Assembly: GCA_003149635.1 (NCBI GenBank)
Contig: QCWI01000005.1
Span: forward strand, 186,001 to 250,000
DNA length: 64,000 bases
Source: Fluviicola sp. XM-24bin1
GTDB taxonomy: Bacteria; Bacteroidota; Bacteroidia; Flavobacteriales_D; Crocinitomicaceae
Direction of reading: 5' to 3'
The stretch's first letter is position 1; each line of letters starts with the position of its first letter. Positions 15,601 through 24,511 of this stretch are shown one piece after another. The position numbers and the translations under genes are program-made. The notes below the pieces were generated by a model. It saw nothing but the letters and a program-made list of their open reading frames with translations. It searched no databases and was not told the DNA's origin.

Positions 15601-16542
15601 ATGAAACAATTATTACTATCAGCATCGGTAGCGATGTTCTCTTTCTGTGGATTTGCACAGACTCAAATTGGAAATTCTGACTTCGAACAATGGGAAGCCG
15701 TTTCATCAGGAGAAGAACCTGTAAACTGGAACAGCTTTATGACAGCTTCTGGAAGCTTTAACTCATTCGCTGATGCTCAGGTGGCTCAGGATACTGACGT
15801 ACGTCCTGGAACTTCAGGAACTACAAGTGCACGCATTTGGTCGCGTGATGCAGGATTTGGTGTAACAGCCAATGGAAACCTAACGCTTGGACAGGTGAAC
15901 ATGGGGGCGATTGTAGCAAGTGATCCAGCGAACCATAACATTACAAGAACAGGTGATGCGGAGTTCTCTGAAGCATTTACTGATATGCCTGACTCCATTG
16001 TATTTTGGGTGAAATACGAGGCGCAAGGAAGCCAAGAGCAAGCTCGCATGAAGGCAACGTTGCACGATGATTACGATTACCGTGATCCAGAAGATGTTGC
16101 ATCTTCGGCAGAAGTGGTAGCAACAGCTGAAATGAACTTCTCACCTACTGATTGGGTTCGAATGGCAGTAGCATTTGATTACAGCGGGCCAGCATCCAAT
16201 GTTGCATATATCCTTGTGACTTTCGCGTCTAACGCAACACCAGGAGGTGGAGATCCTAACGATCAAGTATGGATTGATGACATTGAGTTGATCTATAACA
16301 ACAACGGATTGTCGGAAGGAAACGAATTCCCAGTAAACTTATTCATGAACAATGAAACAAACGAGTTGAACTTCCAAGTAGAAGGAGAACCAGCTCAGTT
16401 TGAAGTGATTGACATGACAGGTGCAGTGGTGCTTTCGGGAGAAACTTCTCCGTCAGTGGCATTCGACGCACCAACAGGAATCTACATGGTGAACGTACTT
16501 GTAGGAAACGAATCCAAGCGTTTCAAGGTATATCACCAATAA
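15601..16542 (+). CDS. T9SS-sorted secreted protein, PCMD-like domain
   Basis: A 313-residue protein with a signal peptide (residues 1-19, ending FCGFAQ). The mature body opens IGNSDFEQW and has the layout of the putative carbohydrate metabolism (PCMD) domain, ending near DDIELIYN (about residue 237). The last 70 residues form a type A T9SS sorting domain (VIDMTGAVVLSG to GNESKRFKVYHQ), so the protein is likely exported across the outer membrane and attached to the cell surface. A terminator follows at 16564-16592 before a TonB receptor gene. The PCMD assignment is moderate; the sorting domain is clearer. Confidence 0.75.
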   Translation: MKQLLLSASVAMFSFCGFAQTQIGNSDFEQWEAVSSGEEPVNWNSFMTASGSFNSFADAQVAQDTDVRPGTSGTTSARIWSRDAGFGVTANGNLTLGQVNMGAIVASDPANHNITRTGDAEFSEAFTDMPDSIVFWVKYEAQGSQEQARMKATLHDDYDYRDPEDVASSAEVVATAEMNFSPTDWVRMAVAFDYSGPASNVAYILVTFASNATPGGGDPNDQVWIDDIELIYNNNGLSEGNEFPVNLFMNNETNELNFQVEGEPAQFEVIDMTGAVVLSGETSPSVAFDAPTGIYMVNVLVGNESKRFKVYHQ

Positions 16543-16563
16543 GAATAATCAAAGAATTCTTAC

Positions 16564-16592
16564 GGGCTGAGCAGCAATGTTCGGCCCTTTTT
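16564..16592 (+). terminator. Rho-independent terminator
   Basis: GGGCTGA (16564-16570) pairs with TCGGCCC (16581-16587), with one G-U pair, followed by TTTTT. It lies between the T9SS protein gene and the TonB receptor 9 nt before the receptor ATG and may attenuate rather than fully stop transcription. Confidence 0.7.
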
Positions 16593-16600
16593 ATCTCAAT

Positions 16601-19024
16601 ATGAAGCAGATTTTCGTATTTCTTTTTACGTGTCTGAGCTTTTACGGATGGGCTCAAGATGAAAACGTGGGAACACTGCAAGGTAAGGTAACAGATGCCG
16701 ACGGTGAGGTGCTAATTGGTGCAGCGATTGTGTACAAAGCCGATGTTACCATTGGAGCATTGACCGATTTAGACGGAAACTACACCATTGAACTTCCAGC
16801 AGGCGATGTACGCGTTGTGTGTCGTTATACCGGAATGGTCACAGACACCCTGGATCTTACCATAATCAAAGGAAATACGATTACGCGCGATATCGTGCTA
16901 AAGCCATTCATTGATCCAGATGTGAAACAATTGGATGACGTAACGGTACGCGTAGGAAAGTTCGACAAACCTTTCGAAGATCAAACGGTTTCCATGGAAA
17001 TTTTGAAACCAGAGCTTATTGAGAATAAGAACACACGAAGCATTGAAACGGCTTTGGATCAAACACCAGGATTGAACATCCTTGATGGTGAACCGCAAAT
17101 TCGCGGAGGAAGTGGATTTACCTTTGGGGTAGGATCGAAAGTTGCGGTTATCGTAGATGATATGCCGATGCTCTCTGGGGATGCCGGCAGACCTGAATGG
17201 GGATTCATCCCGGTAGAAAACATTCACCAAGTAGAGGTTACCAAAGGTGCGGCGTCGGTACTTTCAGGAAGTTCCGCTTTATCTGGATCGATTCATATCC
17301 GTACAGCTTATCCTGGTTTGAAGCCAAAGACGAAGGTAAATGTGTATACTGGATTGTATTCCAATCCAGGGGTAGAAGGTGGAACTTGGTGGACAGGCGT
17401 TCCATTGATCAGCGGGGCAAACTTTTTGCACACGCGTCGCGCCGGACAGTGGGATATCGTTTTGGGAGGAAATGTGAACTACGATCATGGCTATCTCGGC
17501 CCACCAGTTACCGATCCGGGAATTGTAGATACAGTTTCCAATTTCACCGAAAGTCAGATGTCCATGCAACGCATTCGCGGAAATTACAATATTCGTCGCC
17601 GTTCGAAAAAGTACAAAGGATTGAACTACGGAATTAACGGGAATGTAATGTACTCGGAATCCAACTTAACGTTTGCGTGGTTGAACGATTCTTCCGGATT
17701 GTATCAAGGATATCCCGGTGCCGTTTTCTTGCAAGAGCAGTTCATTTTCAACGTCGATCCCTTCGTTAACTTCTTCACGAAAGCTAGTGGGAAGCACAGT
17801 TTCCGTATGCGCATGTTGTACACGGATAACGAACTTACGGCCAATCAATCCAATCAATCAGAGGTCTATTACGGAGACTACATGTTCAAGAAGCGCTACG
17901 CGAGTTTGAATGATTTGGATTTCATTGGTGGAGTCACCAGTACATTCACTAATTCCTTCGCCAATTTGTACGCAGGAGGGGGGAGTCCGAACAATCAATT
18001 GCTCAACATTTCCTCGTACATGCAATTGGAGAAAAAGGTGCGTCAAACCTTGAACTTATCCATAGGGGGACGTCTGGAATATTTCCAATTGAACAATTCG
18101 ATCACCGCCTTGAAACCAATTTTCCGTGCAGGAGCGAGTATTAAGTTGTATCAGGAAACGTATTTGCGCGGATCGTACGGTCAGGGATACCGATTCCCGA
18201 CCATCACAGAGCGTTACATTCGAACGGGAGTAGGAAACTTTGGAGTCTTCCCGAATCCAGATTTGCAACCAGAAAGTAGCTGGAACGCTGAAGTGGGAAT
18301 CAAGCAAGGATTGAAGTTTGGTGAACTCTTAGGTTATTTGGACGTGGCAGCATTCTGGCAAGAGTACGACAATACCATAGAATACCTATTCGGCTTCTGG
18401 GGAGATGATCCAACCGATCCATCCAATGCCTACGGATTCCAGTTCATGAACACGGGGGAATCACGCGTACTCGGAATTGACTTGTCCTTCTCGGGTAAAG
18501 CAAAATTGGGCAAGAATGCCGAATTGACCTTCATTACCGGATACAATTACATTCTGCCGAGAACGCTAACGCCAGACGAGGTGTACGCAACAGATATTCT
18601 AGGACGTGAATACAGTTTCAATGCAACGTCATTGGATTCTACAGACGGAATATTGAAATACCGCTTCCTTCATAATGTGAAAATGGATGCTGAGGTAGTT
18701 ATTAAGAAGAAATTGGCGATTGGAGCCAGTGCGCGTTACTTCAGTAAAATCTTGAATTTGGATGGGGTAATTGAAGAATTTGAAACAAGTACCACGCCAC
18801 CCTTTATTCAGAACATCCGATTCATGGATTACTTCAATAACAACCGAAACGGAAACTGGATCTTCGATGCGCGCATCTCCTATCAAATCAGTGAGGTACA
18901 GAAAATTGCGGTGATCAGTTCCAACATCATGAACCGGGTATATTCGCTACGTCCATTGAAGATTGAAGCCCCAAGAACGATCATGCTTCAATACACTTAT
19001 AAGCTGGATAGGAACAAGAAATAG
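16601..19024 (+). CDS. TonB-dependent receptor with CarboxypepD-like N-terminal domain
   Basis: An 807-residue outer-membrane receptor. A signal peptide (1-19, ending YGWAQ) is followed by a carboxypeptidase-regulatory-like domain (about 25-110), a plug domain (about 120-225, with PQIRGGSGFTFG and VTKGAASVLSGSSALSG) and a C-terminal beta-barrel ending in an aromatic-rich strand. Such receptors import large or scarce ligands using TonB energy. The ATG at 16601 is chosen because the signal peptide starts there; an upstream ATG at 16577 would sit inside the terminator. The ligand is unknown. The neighbouring T9SS and CotH proteins suggest a surface-capture cluster. Confidence 0.88.
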   Translation: MKQIFVFLFTCLSFYGWAQDENVGTLQGKVTDADGEVLIGAAIVYKADVTIGALTDLDGNYTIELPAGDVRVVCRYTGMVTDTLDLTIIKGNTITRDIVLKPFIDPDVKQLDDVTVRVGKFDKPFEDQTVSMEILKPELIENKNTRSIETALDQTPGLNILDGEPQIRGGSGFTFGVGSKVAVIVDDMPMLSGDAGRPEWGFIPVENIHQVEVTKGAASVLSGSSALSGSIHIRTAYPGLKPKTKVNVYTGLYSNPGVEGGTWWTGVPLISGANFLHTRRAGQWDIVLGGNVNYDHGYLGPPVTDPGIVDTVSNFTESQMSMQRIRGNYNIRRRSKKYKGLNYGINGNVMYSESNLTFAWLNDSSGLYQGYPGAVFLQEQFIFNVDPFVNFFTKASGKHSFRMRMLYTDNELTANQSNQSEVYYGDYMFKKRYASLNDLDFIGGVTSTFTNSFANLYAGGGSPNNQLLNISSYMQLEKKVRQTLNLSIGGRLEYFQLNNSITALKPIFRAGASIKLYQETYLRGSYGQGYRFPTITERYIRTGVGNFGVFPNPDLQPESSWNAEVGIKQGLKFGELLGYLDVAAFWQEYDNTIEYLFGFWGDDPTDPSNAYGFQFMNTGESRVLGIDLSFSGKAKLGKNAELTFITGYNYILPRTLTPDEVYATDILGREYSFNATSLDSTDGILKYRFLHNVKMDAEVVIKKKLAIGASARYFSKILNLDGVIEEFETSTTPPFIQNIRFMDYFNNNRNGNWIFDARISYQISEVQKIAVISSNIMNRVYSLRPLKIEAPRTIMLQYTYKLDRNKK

Positions 19025-19093
19025 ATCCATGGTCGCGTAATTGTACTTCATACACTTAGATTCAAAAGTCGTATTTTAGTGCTTGATCGAACT

Positions 19094-21166
19094 ATGAAAA
19101 AAGCGAAGAATCTTCTATCGACTAGTATTCTCTGTATATGTACGTATCTTGTTTTCGCGCAGGCGGGAGGTGAGGATTGTGCAACAGCGACCGTCATCAG
19201 CAGTCTTCCTTTTTCAGGTCAAGGTTCAACATTAGGGGCCAATGATGATTACTTTGAAAGCTGTCCCGATGTTGGAAATCAAGGGGGCGCTCCCGATCAC
19301 GTGTATCGATACGATAATGGCAATGCACCTTTAATCATCGATGTCAGTCTTTGCGAAGCCGTGACCAATTACGACTCCCAATTGTACGTCTACGAAGGCA
19401 CTTGCGGCGGAAACTTGATCGGATGTCAGGAAGATGGATGTCAATCACCCGCATATACAGCGCAATACAATTCGAGCATTACAGCCATTCCTTTGCAGCC
19501 CAATACTTCATATTACTTCGTGATTGATGGTTATGACGTTGGATCATTAGGGAATTATCAGATTGACATTACCGTGAACGATATCGCGGCACCGGATTCG
19601 AGTGAGATTCCACTCGTGTACATCAATTCAACGGTATATCCGATTCCAGACGAGCCTAAAGTTTTCGGGTCGATGCAGATCATTGATAACGGGCCGGGGA
19701 ATATGAATCACGCCACTGATCCACCCTTCGGATACAGTGGTTTTATTGGAATTGAGCAACGCGGAAGCTCTTCAACCATGTTCCCGAAGAAAGGGTACGG
19801 CTTGGAAACCAGAGACGAATTTGGATTGAATAGAAATGTCTCCCTCTTCGGGATGCCCACTGAAAACGATTGGGTACTGCATGGGCCTTACAGCGATAAA
19901 ACATTGATGCGCAACGAACTCTCATATTACCTAGGGCGACAGCTGACAGAATATGCGCCAAGAACCCAATTGTGCGAGTTGATCATAAACGGCATCTACC
20001 AGGGCGTCTATCTTTTTACAGAGAAAATTAAGCGAGACGACGATCGCGTGGATATCGATCGTATGCTCCAAACAGATATTATCGGGGATGAACTTACCGG
20101 AGGGTACATCATTAAAATTGATAAGGGTTCAGGTGGAAACAATGGCTTCTGGACATCTCAATATCAGTCTGTATCGACGCAACCAGAACCTATTAATTTT
20201 TACTACCATTATCCAAAGCCTGATTCGATCGTACCAGCCCAGCAAACCTACATTGCGGCTTACGTCGATGCTTTCGAAGATTGTTTGGCAGGCCCGAATT
20301 ATCAAGATCCATCGTTAGGCTATCAGGCATTGGCGGATATCAATTCATTCGTAGATTATTTCCTGCTCACGGAGCTGGTCAAAAACGTAGATGGATATCG
20401 AATCAGTACGTTTTTAACCAAGAATAAAGACAGCAATTACGGCAAACTGCGCATGGGCCCTTTTTGGGATTATAATCTGGCCTTTGGAAATGCAGACTAT
20501 TGCCAAGGCGGTAGCTTTACGGGCTGGGCTTATAGAATCCATGATATTTGTCCGGGAGGGCAGTGGCATGTCCCTTTTTGGTGGGAACGCTTGATGAGTG
20601 ATCCTGAATTTACCAATCGTGCACGATGTCGTTGGGATGAATTGCGAGCAGGGCCGTATCATACTGATTCTATATTAGCACACATCGATTCCAATGTAGC
20701 TTTGATGGGAGAGGCAAAAGACCGTAATTTTGAACGCTGGGATATTCTGAACGACTACGTTTGGCCGAATAATACTGTTACTGGCTCCTACGATCAAGAA
20801 ATCGCTTACATGAAAAACTGGATCATCAATCGTATGGTTTGGCTGGATAATAACCTGCCTGGATCGAATGGAGATTGTTCATTCTTATCGTTGGAAGAAT
20901 CTGAATTGCCACCTGAAATAAACGTATTTCCAAATCCCACTGAAGGTGATTTCTACGTGGAGTTTACTTCTGCAACCGACAATTATTTGATTTCCTTTAC
21001 CGACATTAATGGAAGATTGCTGTGGCAAGAAAGTCGAAGTAATATCGGACTTCATGTCATTGAAAGCTCTCAAATTTCAACCCTTCAAAATCTCGAGTCT
21101 GGGATTTATTTTGTTACGTTAACTTCTGGAAGTCAGTCGGTTTCACAGAAGGTTGTTCGTAAGTAG
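19094..21166 (+). CDS. CotH-kinase family protein with T9SS sorting domain
   Basis: A 690-residue secreted protein. After a signal peptide (about 1-23) comes a beta-rich N-terminal domain (about 27-155), then a CotH protein-kinase-like domain (about 175-580) with RGSSSTMFPKKGYGLE, DKTLMRNELSYYLG and IKRDDDRVDIDRM. A C-terminal type A T9SS sorting domain closes it (VFPNPTEGDF to SQKVVRK). CotH homologues in Bacillus phosphorylate spore-coat proteins; here the likely site is the cell surface. The ATG at 19094 gives a good signal peptide. The ORF lies between a TonB receptor gene and the cobalamin riboswitch. Confidence 0.85.
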   Translation: MKKAKNLLSTSILCICTYLVFAQAGGEDCATATVISSLPFSGQGSTLGANDDYFESCPDVGNQGGAPDHVYRYDNGNAPLIIDVSLCEAVTNYDSQLYVYEGTCGGNLIGCQEDGCQSPAYTAQYNSSITAIPLQPNTSYYFVIDGYDVGSLGNYQIDITVNDIAAPDSSEIPLVYINSTVYPIPDEPKVFGSMQIIDNGPGNMNHATDPPFGYSGFIGIEQRGSSSTMFPKKGYGLETRDEFGLNRNVSLFGMPTENDWVLHGPYSDKTLMRNELSYYLGRQLTEYAPRTQLCELIINGIYQGVYLFTEKIKRDDDRVDIDRMLQTDIIGDELTGGYIIKIDKGSGGNNGFWTSQYQSVSTQPEPINFYYHYPKPDSIVPAQQTYIAAYVDAFEDCLAGPNYQDPSLGYQALADINSFVDYFLLTELVKNVDGYRISTFLTKNKDSNYGKLRMGPFWDYNLAFGNADYCQGGSFTGWAYRIHDICPGGQWHVPFWWERLMSDPEFTNRARCRWDELRAGPYHTDSILAHIDSNVALMGEAKDRNFERWDILNDYVWPNNTVTGSYDQEIAYMKNWIINRMVWLDNNLPGSNGDCSFLSLEESELPPEINVFPNPTEGDFYVEFTSATDNYLISFTDINGRLLWQESRSNIGLHVIESSQISTLQNLESGIYFVTLTSGSQSVSQKVVRK

Positions 21167-21178
21167 ATAAAATTCGAA

Positions 21179-21209
21179 TTGCCCGACCATTCTTAATGTT
21201 GTATATTTG
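21179..21209 (+). promoter_or_regulatory. Promoter for the cobalamin operon
   Basis: TTG (21179-21181), a 20-nt spacer and TATATTTG (21202-21209) match the Bacteroidota consensus. The expected start site falls near 21216, close to the start of the riboswitch. Confidence 0.65.
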
Positions 21210-21212
21210 CCC

Positions 21213-21387
21213 TGACTTTGGTTCTACAATTTGGTTGGGATTAAAAAGGAATCCGGTGTAAATCCGGAACTGTATCTGCAGCTGTGAGTTCTAAAAGTCG
21301 GTTTCAAGAATGTCACTGTGAATGCTCCCCGCGTTCATGGGAAGGCGAAACCGATACGGTACGAGTCAGAATACTTGCCTTGGTCAT
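21213..21387 (+). promoter_or_regulatory. Cobalamin riboswitch
   Basis: Conserved elements of the B12 aptamer are visible: AATCCGGTGTAAATCCGG (about 21250-21267) followed by AACTGTATCTGCAGCTGTGA (about 21268-21287), then GGGAAGGCGAAACC (about 21339-21352) and GAGTCAGAATACTTGCCTTGG near the 3' end. End points are estimated because pairing was not computed. It precedes the T9SS protein, TonB receptor and lipoprotein genes and would lower their expression when adenosylcobalamin is plentiful. Confidence 0.85.
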
Positions 21388-21497
21388 TTAATGAAGACTT
21401 CAGATTAAAGTCGGATTTATGATGATTGCTGCGTACGGGCAACACCATATCTCTTATTTACCTGATTCTTCAACGTTGAACACATCAAATTGACACG

Positions 21498-22484
21498 ATG
21501 AAGAAAATTTACTTATCAATGATCGCCCTTGCAGTGGGTGGAACAGTAGCTGCACAATCTACTTTTGATTTTGAATCGCATAGTTTGGCGAGCGAATCGT
21601 ATGACAATGGTGGCCCTGTGCAGGGAGGAGCCGATTTTATCCTTACGGACAACGAATCCATTCGTTTAGATAACACCTACGATACCACGTATGGAAGTTG
21701 GACAGGTTTTTCGATTTCGAACGTTACCGACAACACAACGATGGACTATACGAATCAATATTCGACGGCGTCTGGAACCGGAGCAGGAGGCTCTGCGAAC
21801 TTTGGAGTGTATCACTCAAGCGGATCTCTGTCTGCTGAGAGTGCAAATACGCAAATTACCGAGTTCAAAATTACGAATACAGCCTATGCTAAATTGGCAA
21901 TGGAAAACGGTTATTTCGTAGCAAAACAATTCGGTTCTCCTTATAACTCTAACGGTCAGCTGGACGGAACCAACGGAGAAGACTGGTTCAAAGTTTGGAT
22001 CTATGCATCATCTGATCAAGGAGATTTAGATTCGATGGAATTTTACCTAGCTGATTACCGTTTTGCGGACAGTACACAAGATTACATCATAGATACATGG
22101 GAAACAATTGATTTGACTCAGGAATTCAGCTTTCCAGTAAGTTCATTGAGTTTTTCTTTAGAGTCTACCGATAACGATCCAATGTTTGGGATGAATACGC
22201 CAGCATATTTTGCAATCGACGACATCAAAACGATGGGATCCGTTGGATTGGCGACTAACGAGTCATTGGATATCGAAGTATATCCGAATCCAGCGACTGA
22301 TTTTGTAAAAGTAAATGCTCCAGAAGGGAAGATCACACTAGTGGATCTGCAAGGAAACATCCTTCTGCAACAAGAGCATAAAGGACAATCTTCTATTGAC
22401 GTTTCAAATTTAGTAACGGGTGTTTATGTAATCCGTTGGAGCAATGCATCTGATTCTTATACGAATCGGATTCTTGTACAATAA
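21498..22484 (+). CDS. DUF4465-like secreted protein with T9SS sorting domain (B12 locus)
   Basis: A 328-residue protein with a signal peptide (1-19, ending GGTVAAQ). The body (STFDFESHSL, then WTGFSISNVTDNTT) matches DUF4465-type proteins often found in cobalamin-riboswitch operons. The last 70 residues (VYPNPATDFVKV to YTNRILVQ) are a T9SS sorting domain, so it is probably displayed at the cell surface. Gut Bacteroides have riboswitch-controlled surface B12 binders such as BtuH; a similar binding role here is inference. Its stop overlaps the next start by 1 nt. Confidence 0.75.
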   Translation: MKKIYLSMIALAVGGTVAAQSTFDFESHSLASESYDNGGPVQGGADFILTDNESIRLDNTYDTTYGSWTGFSISNVTDNTTMDYTNQYSTASGTGAGGSANFGVYHSSGSLSAESANTQITEFKITNTAYAKLAMENGYFVAKQFGSPYNSNGQLDGTNGEDWFKVWIYASSDQGDLDSMEFYLADYRFADSTQDYIIDTWETIDLTQEFSFPVSSLSFSLESTDNDPMFGMNTPAYFAIDDIKTMGSVGLATNESLDIEVYPNPATDFVKVNAPEGKITLVDLQGNILLQQEHKGQSSIDVSNLVTGVYVIRWSNASDSYTNRILVQ

Positions 22485-24511
22485 TGAAATGTAGTTGGTT
22501 AAAAAATTGTTTGTTCGCCGGGGGATTGGTTCTCCCGGCTTTCGCCTTTGCGCAAGTAAAGGTAGACACGAATCTCGTGCCAGTCAAAAGCCTTGAAGCG
22601 GTGCGAATTCCGGCAGAGTTAGTCATTTATCATTTGCCACTTTTCGATAAACTCTCGAAAGAAGATATCGAACAGCTCAATACGGATGACGTAGCAGGTC
22701 TTGTTGCCAAAACACCGGGGGCTACCATTCGTTCTTATGGTGGATTGGGTGGATTGAAAACGGTTTCCATGCGAGGGCTAGGGGGGCAGCATACTGCGGT
22801 TCTCATTGATAATTTCTTGGTAACGAATGCTCAAGCAGGCCAGATGAATTTGGGGCAATTGCAATCAGAAGGTTTGATTTCCGTAAAGTCGGGTGTTCTT
22901 CAAAATTCAATGAATCTTGCTCCGATTTCATCCAGTTTTTCCAGTAACTATCTTCAGTTTCGAACGTTCATGGACATTCGATCTCCGGAGAGAACGCGCG
23001 TGAATACCTCCATTCGATATGGTTCTTTCATGCGAAGAGAAGTGTACGCGCAAGGAAGCCGAGGGAAAGGCCACTGGAATTTCGGTGCTTTTGGAAAGTA
23101 TCGCGATGCCAATGGTGCTTACCCATATCAATTTGTAAACGGATCAACACCGGATAGCGGAGTTCGGGGTAATAACGATTATCAAGACATGCACTTTGGT
23201 GCTTCCATGAGTCGTCAGATGGGGCACTTGGGTAAACTTCGATTGATTTATAGATCGTCAAGAATTGATCAGGGATTACCGGGTGCGGTAATCTTTTACA
23301 ATGAATCAGCGGACGAACGTATGAATACCCAGGATCATAGAATTATGCTGGATTATGCAAAGCACGATTATGATCAAAACAGTTATCGTCTTTACTTGAA
23401 TGGGGGAATGAATGATTTGGAATATTTCGATCCAACCCATTTGAATGCTGAAGGGTTTGTTCACGATGCCTTCCGAAATTATTCCATCACTGGAGGATAC
23501 GTACACAGCAAGAAAATTCCGGAGAAAGAAGAGGATTATTACAGCGAAAGCCGCCTGTTTTATGTAAAATGGGGAGCAGAGCAGAGGATTGAAATGCTGG
23601 AAAGTAATAGAACCACTTTGGGACGGCCGTTTCGCGCTTCCACCTATGGTTTGGTAGCCGGAAAGTATGAGAAATACAAACTTATGGTCGAAGCAACCGC
23701 CGGAGCCCAGCTCGTTGTTGACGAAAATAATCTAGGTCGAAATACACATATTCAGTTTACGCCAAATGCGCGAACGACGTATGAATTCAAATCCAGAGGT
23801 AAAAGAAAGGCGGAGCTGATTTACAAGCGAAATTTCCGTTTGCCTTCGTTCAATGAATTGTATTTTGGAGAAGTTGGAAACAGCGACTTACAACCTGAAA
23901 TCGCGCATCAATTAGATTTGGGCTATCACTGGAAAATCTTTGAAAGATACATAGGCTGGCATTGGGAGTTAAAAGGACAGGGATTCTACAATCACGTAAA
24001 GAATAAAATTGTCGCAATTCCAACGAAGAACCTCTTCATTTGGTCAATGCAGAACGTTGATAGAGCTATGATTTACGGAGGTTTGGTGGAATCCGGAGCG
24101 ATTCGACGATTTAACGATAACCACCGCATCGAATTTATGGCCAACTATACGTGGCAACGCGTCATCGACATTACTCCGGATGCCATCACATACGGGCATC
24201 AGGTGGCATATGCTCCCGAGCACACAGCCAACGCCGATGTCATGTACTTTTACAAAGGCTTCAGTTTCCGAGCTTCAAACAACTTTGTTTCGTCGCGATA
24301 CGCGTTGAATCAGAATGTTCCAGCGAATTATTTGGATCCATTTTGGACGATGGATGTGGCCATCGGGTACAAGCATACATTAAAAAGAAGACACAAAATT
24401 GGCGTACAGTTAAATGTGCGTAACTTAACAAACGCATCCTACGCATTTATCCGATCCTACGTAATGCCAGGACGTCACTACTTATTGACTTTGAATTATG
24501 AAATATTTTAG
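22484..24511 (+). CDS. TonB-dependent receptor, likely cobalamin uptake (BtuB-like)
   Basis: A 675-residue receptor with a signal peptide (about 1-23), a plug domain (about 55-170, with KTPGATIRSYGGLGGLKTVSMRG) and a barrel with characteristic NELYFGEVGNSDLQPE-type late strands. It has no CarboxypepD domain. The cobalamin riboswitch and the flanking B12-type surface proteins make BtuB function likely; the sequence alone shows only a TonB receptor. It overlaps the next gene by 14 nt and the previous by 1 nt. Confidence 0.82.
   Translation: MKCSWLKNCLFAGGLVLPAFAFAQVKVDTNLVPVKSLEAVRIPAELVIYHLPLFDKLSKEDIEQLNTDDVAGLVAKTPGATIRSYGGLGGLKTVSMRGLGGQHTAVLIDNFLVTNAQAGQMNLGQLQSEGLISVKSGVLQNSMNLAPISSSFSSNYLQFRTFMDIRSPERTRVNTSIRYGSFMRREVYAQGSRGKGHWNFGAFGKYRDANGAYPYQFVNGSTPDSGVRGNNDYQDMHFGASMSRQMGHLGKLRLIYRSSRIDQGLPGAVIFYNESADERMNTQDHRIMLDYAKHDYDQNSYRLYLNGGMNDLEYFDPTHLNAEGFVHDAFRNYSITGGYVHSKKIPEKEEDYYSESRLFYVKWGAEQRIEMLESNRTTLGRPFRASTYGLVAGKYEKYKLMVEATAGAQLVVDENNLGRNTHIQFTPNARTTYEFKSRGKRKAELIYKRNFRLPSFNELYFGEVGNSDLQPEIAHQLDLGYHWKIFERYIGWHWELKGQGFYNHVKNKIVAIPTKNLFIWSMQNVDRAMIYGGLVESGAIRRFNDNHRIEFMANYTWQRVIDITPDAITYGHQVAYAPEHTANADVMYFYKGFSFRASNNFVSSRYALNQNVPANYLDPFWTMDVAIGYKHTLKRRHKIGVQLNVRNLTNASYAFIRSYVMPGRHYLLTLNYEIF

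Noticed and set aside
21213-21387. Possible tRNA or sRNA gene
   Set aside because: The conserved blocks match a cobalamin aptamer and it lies directly before a transport operon.
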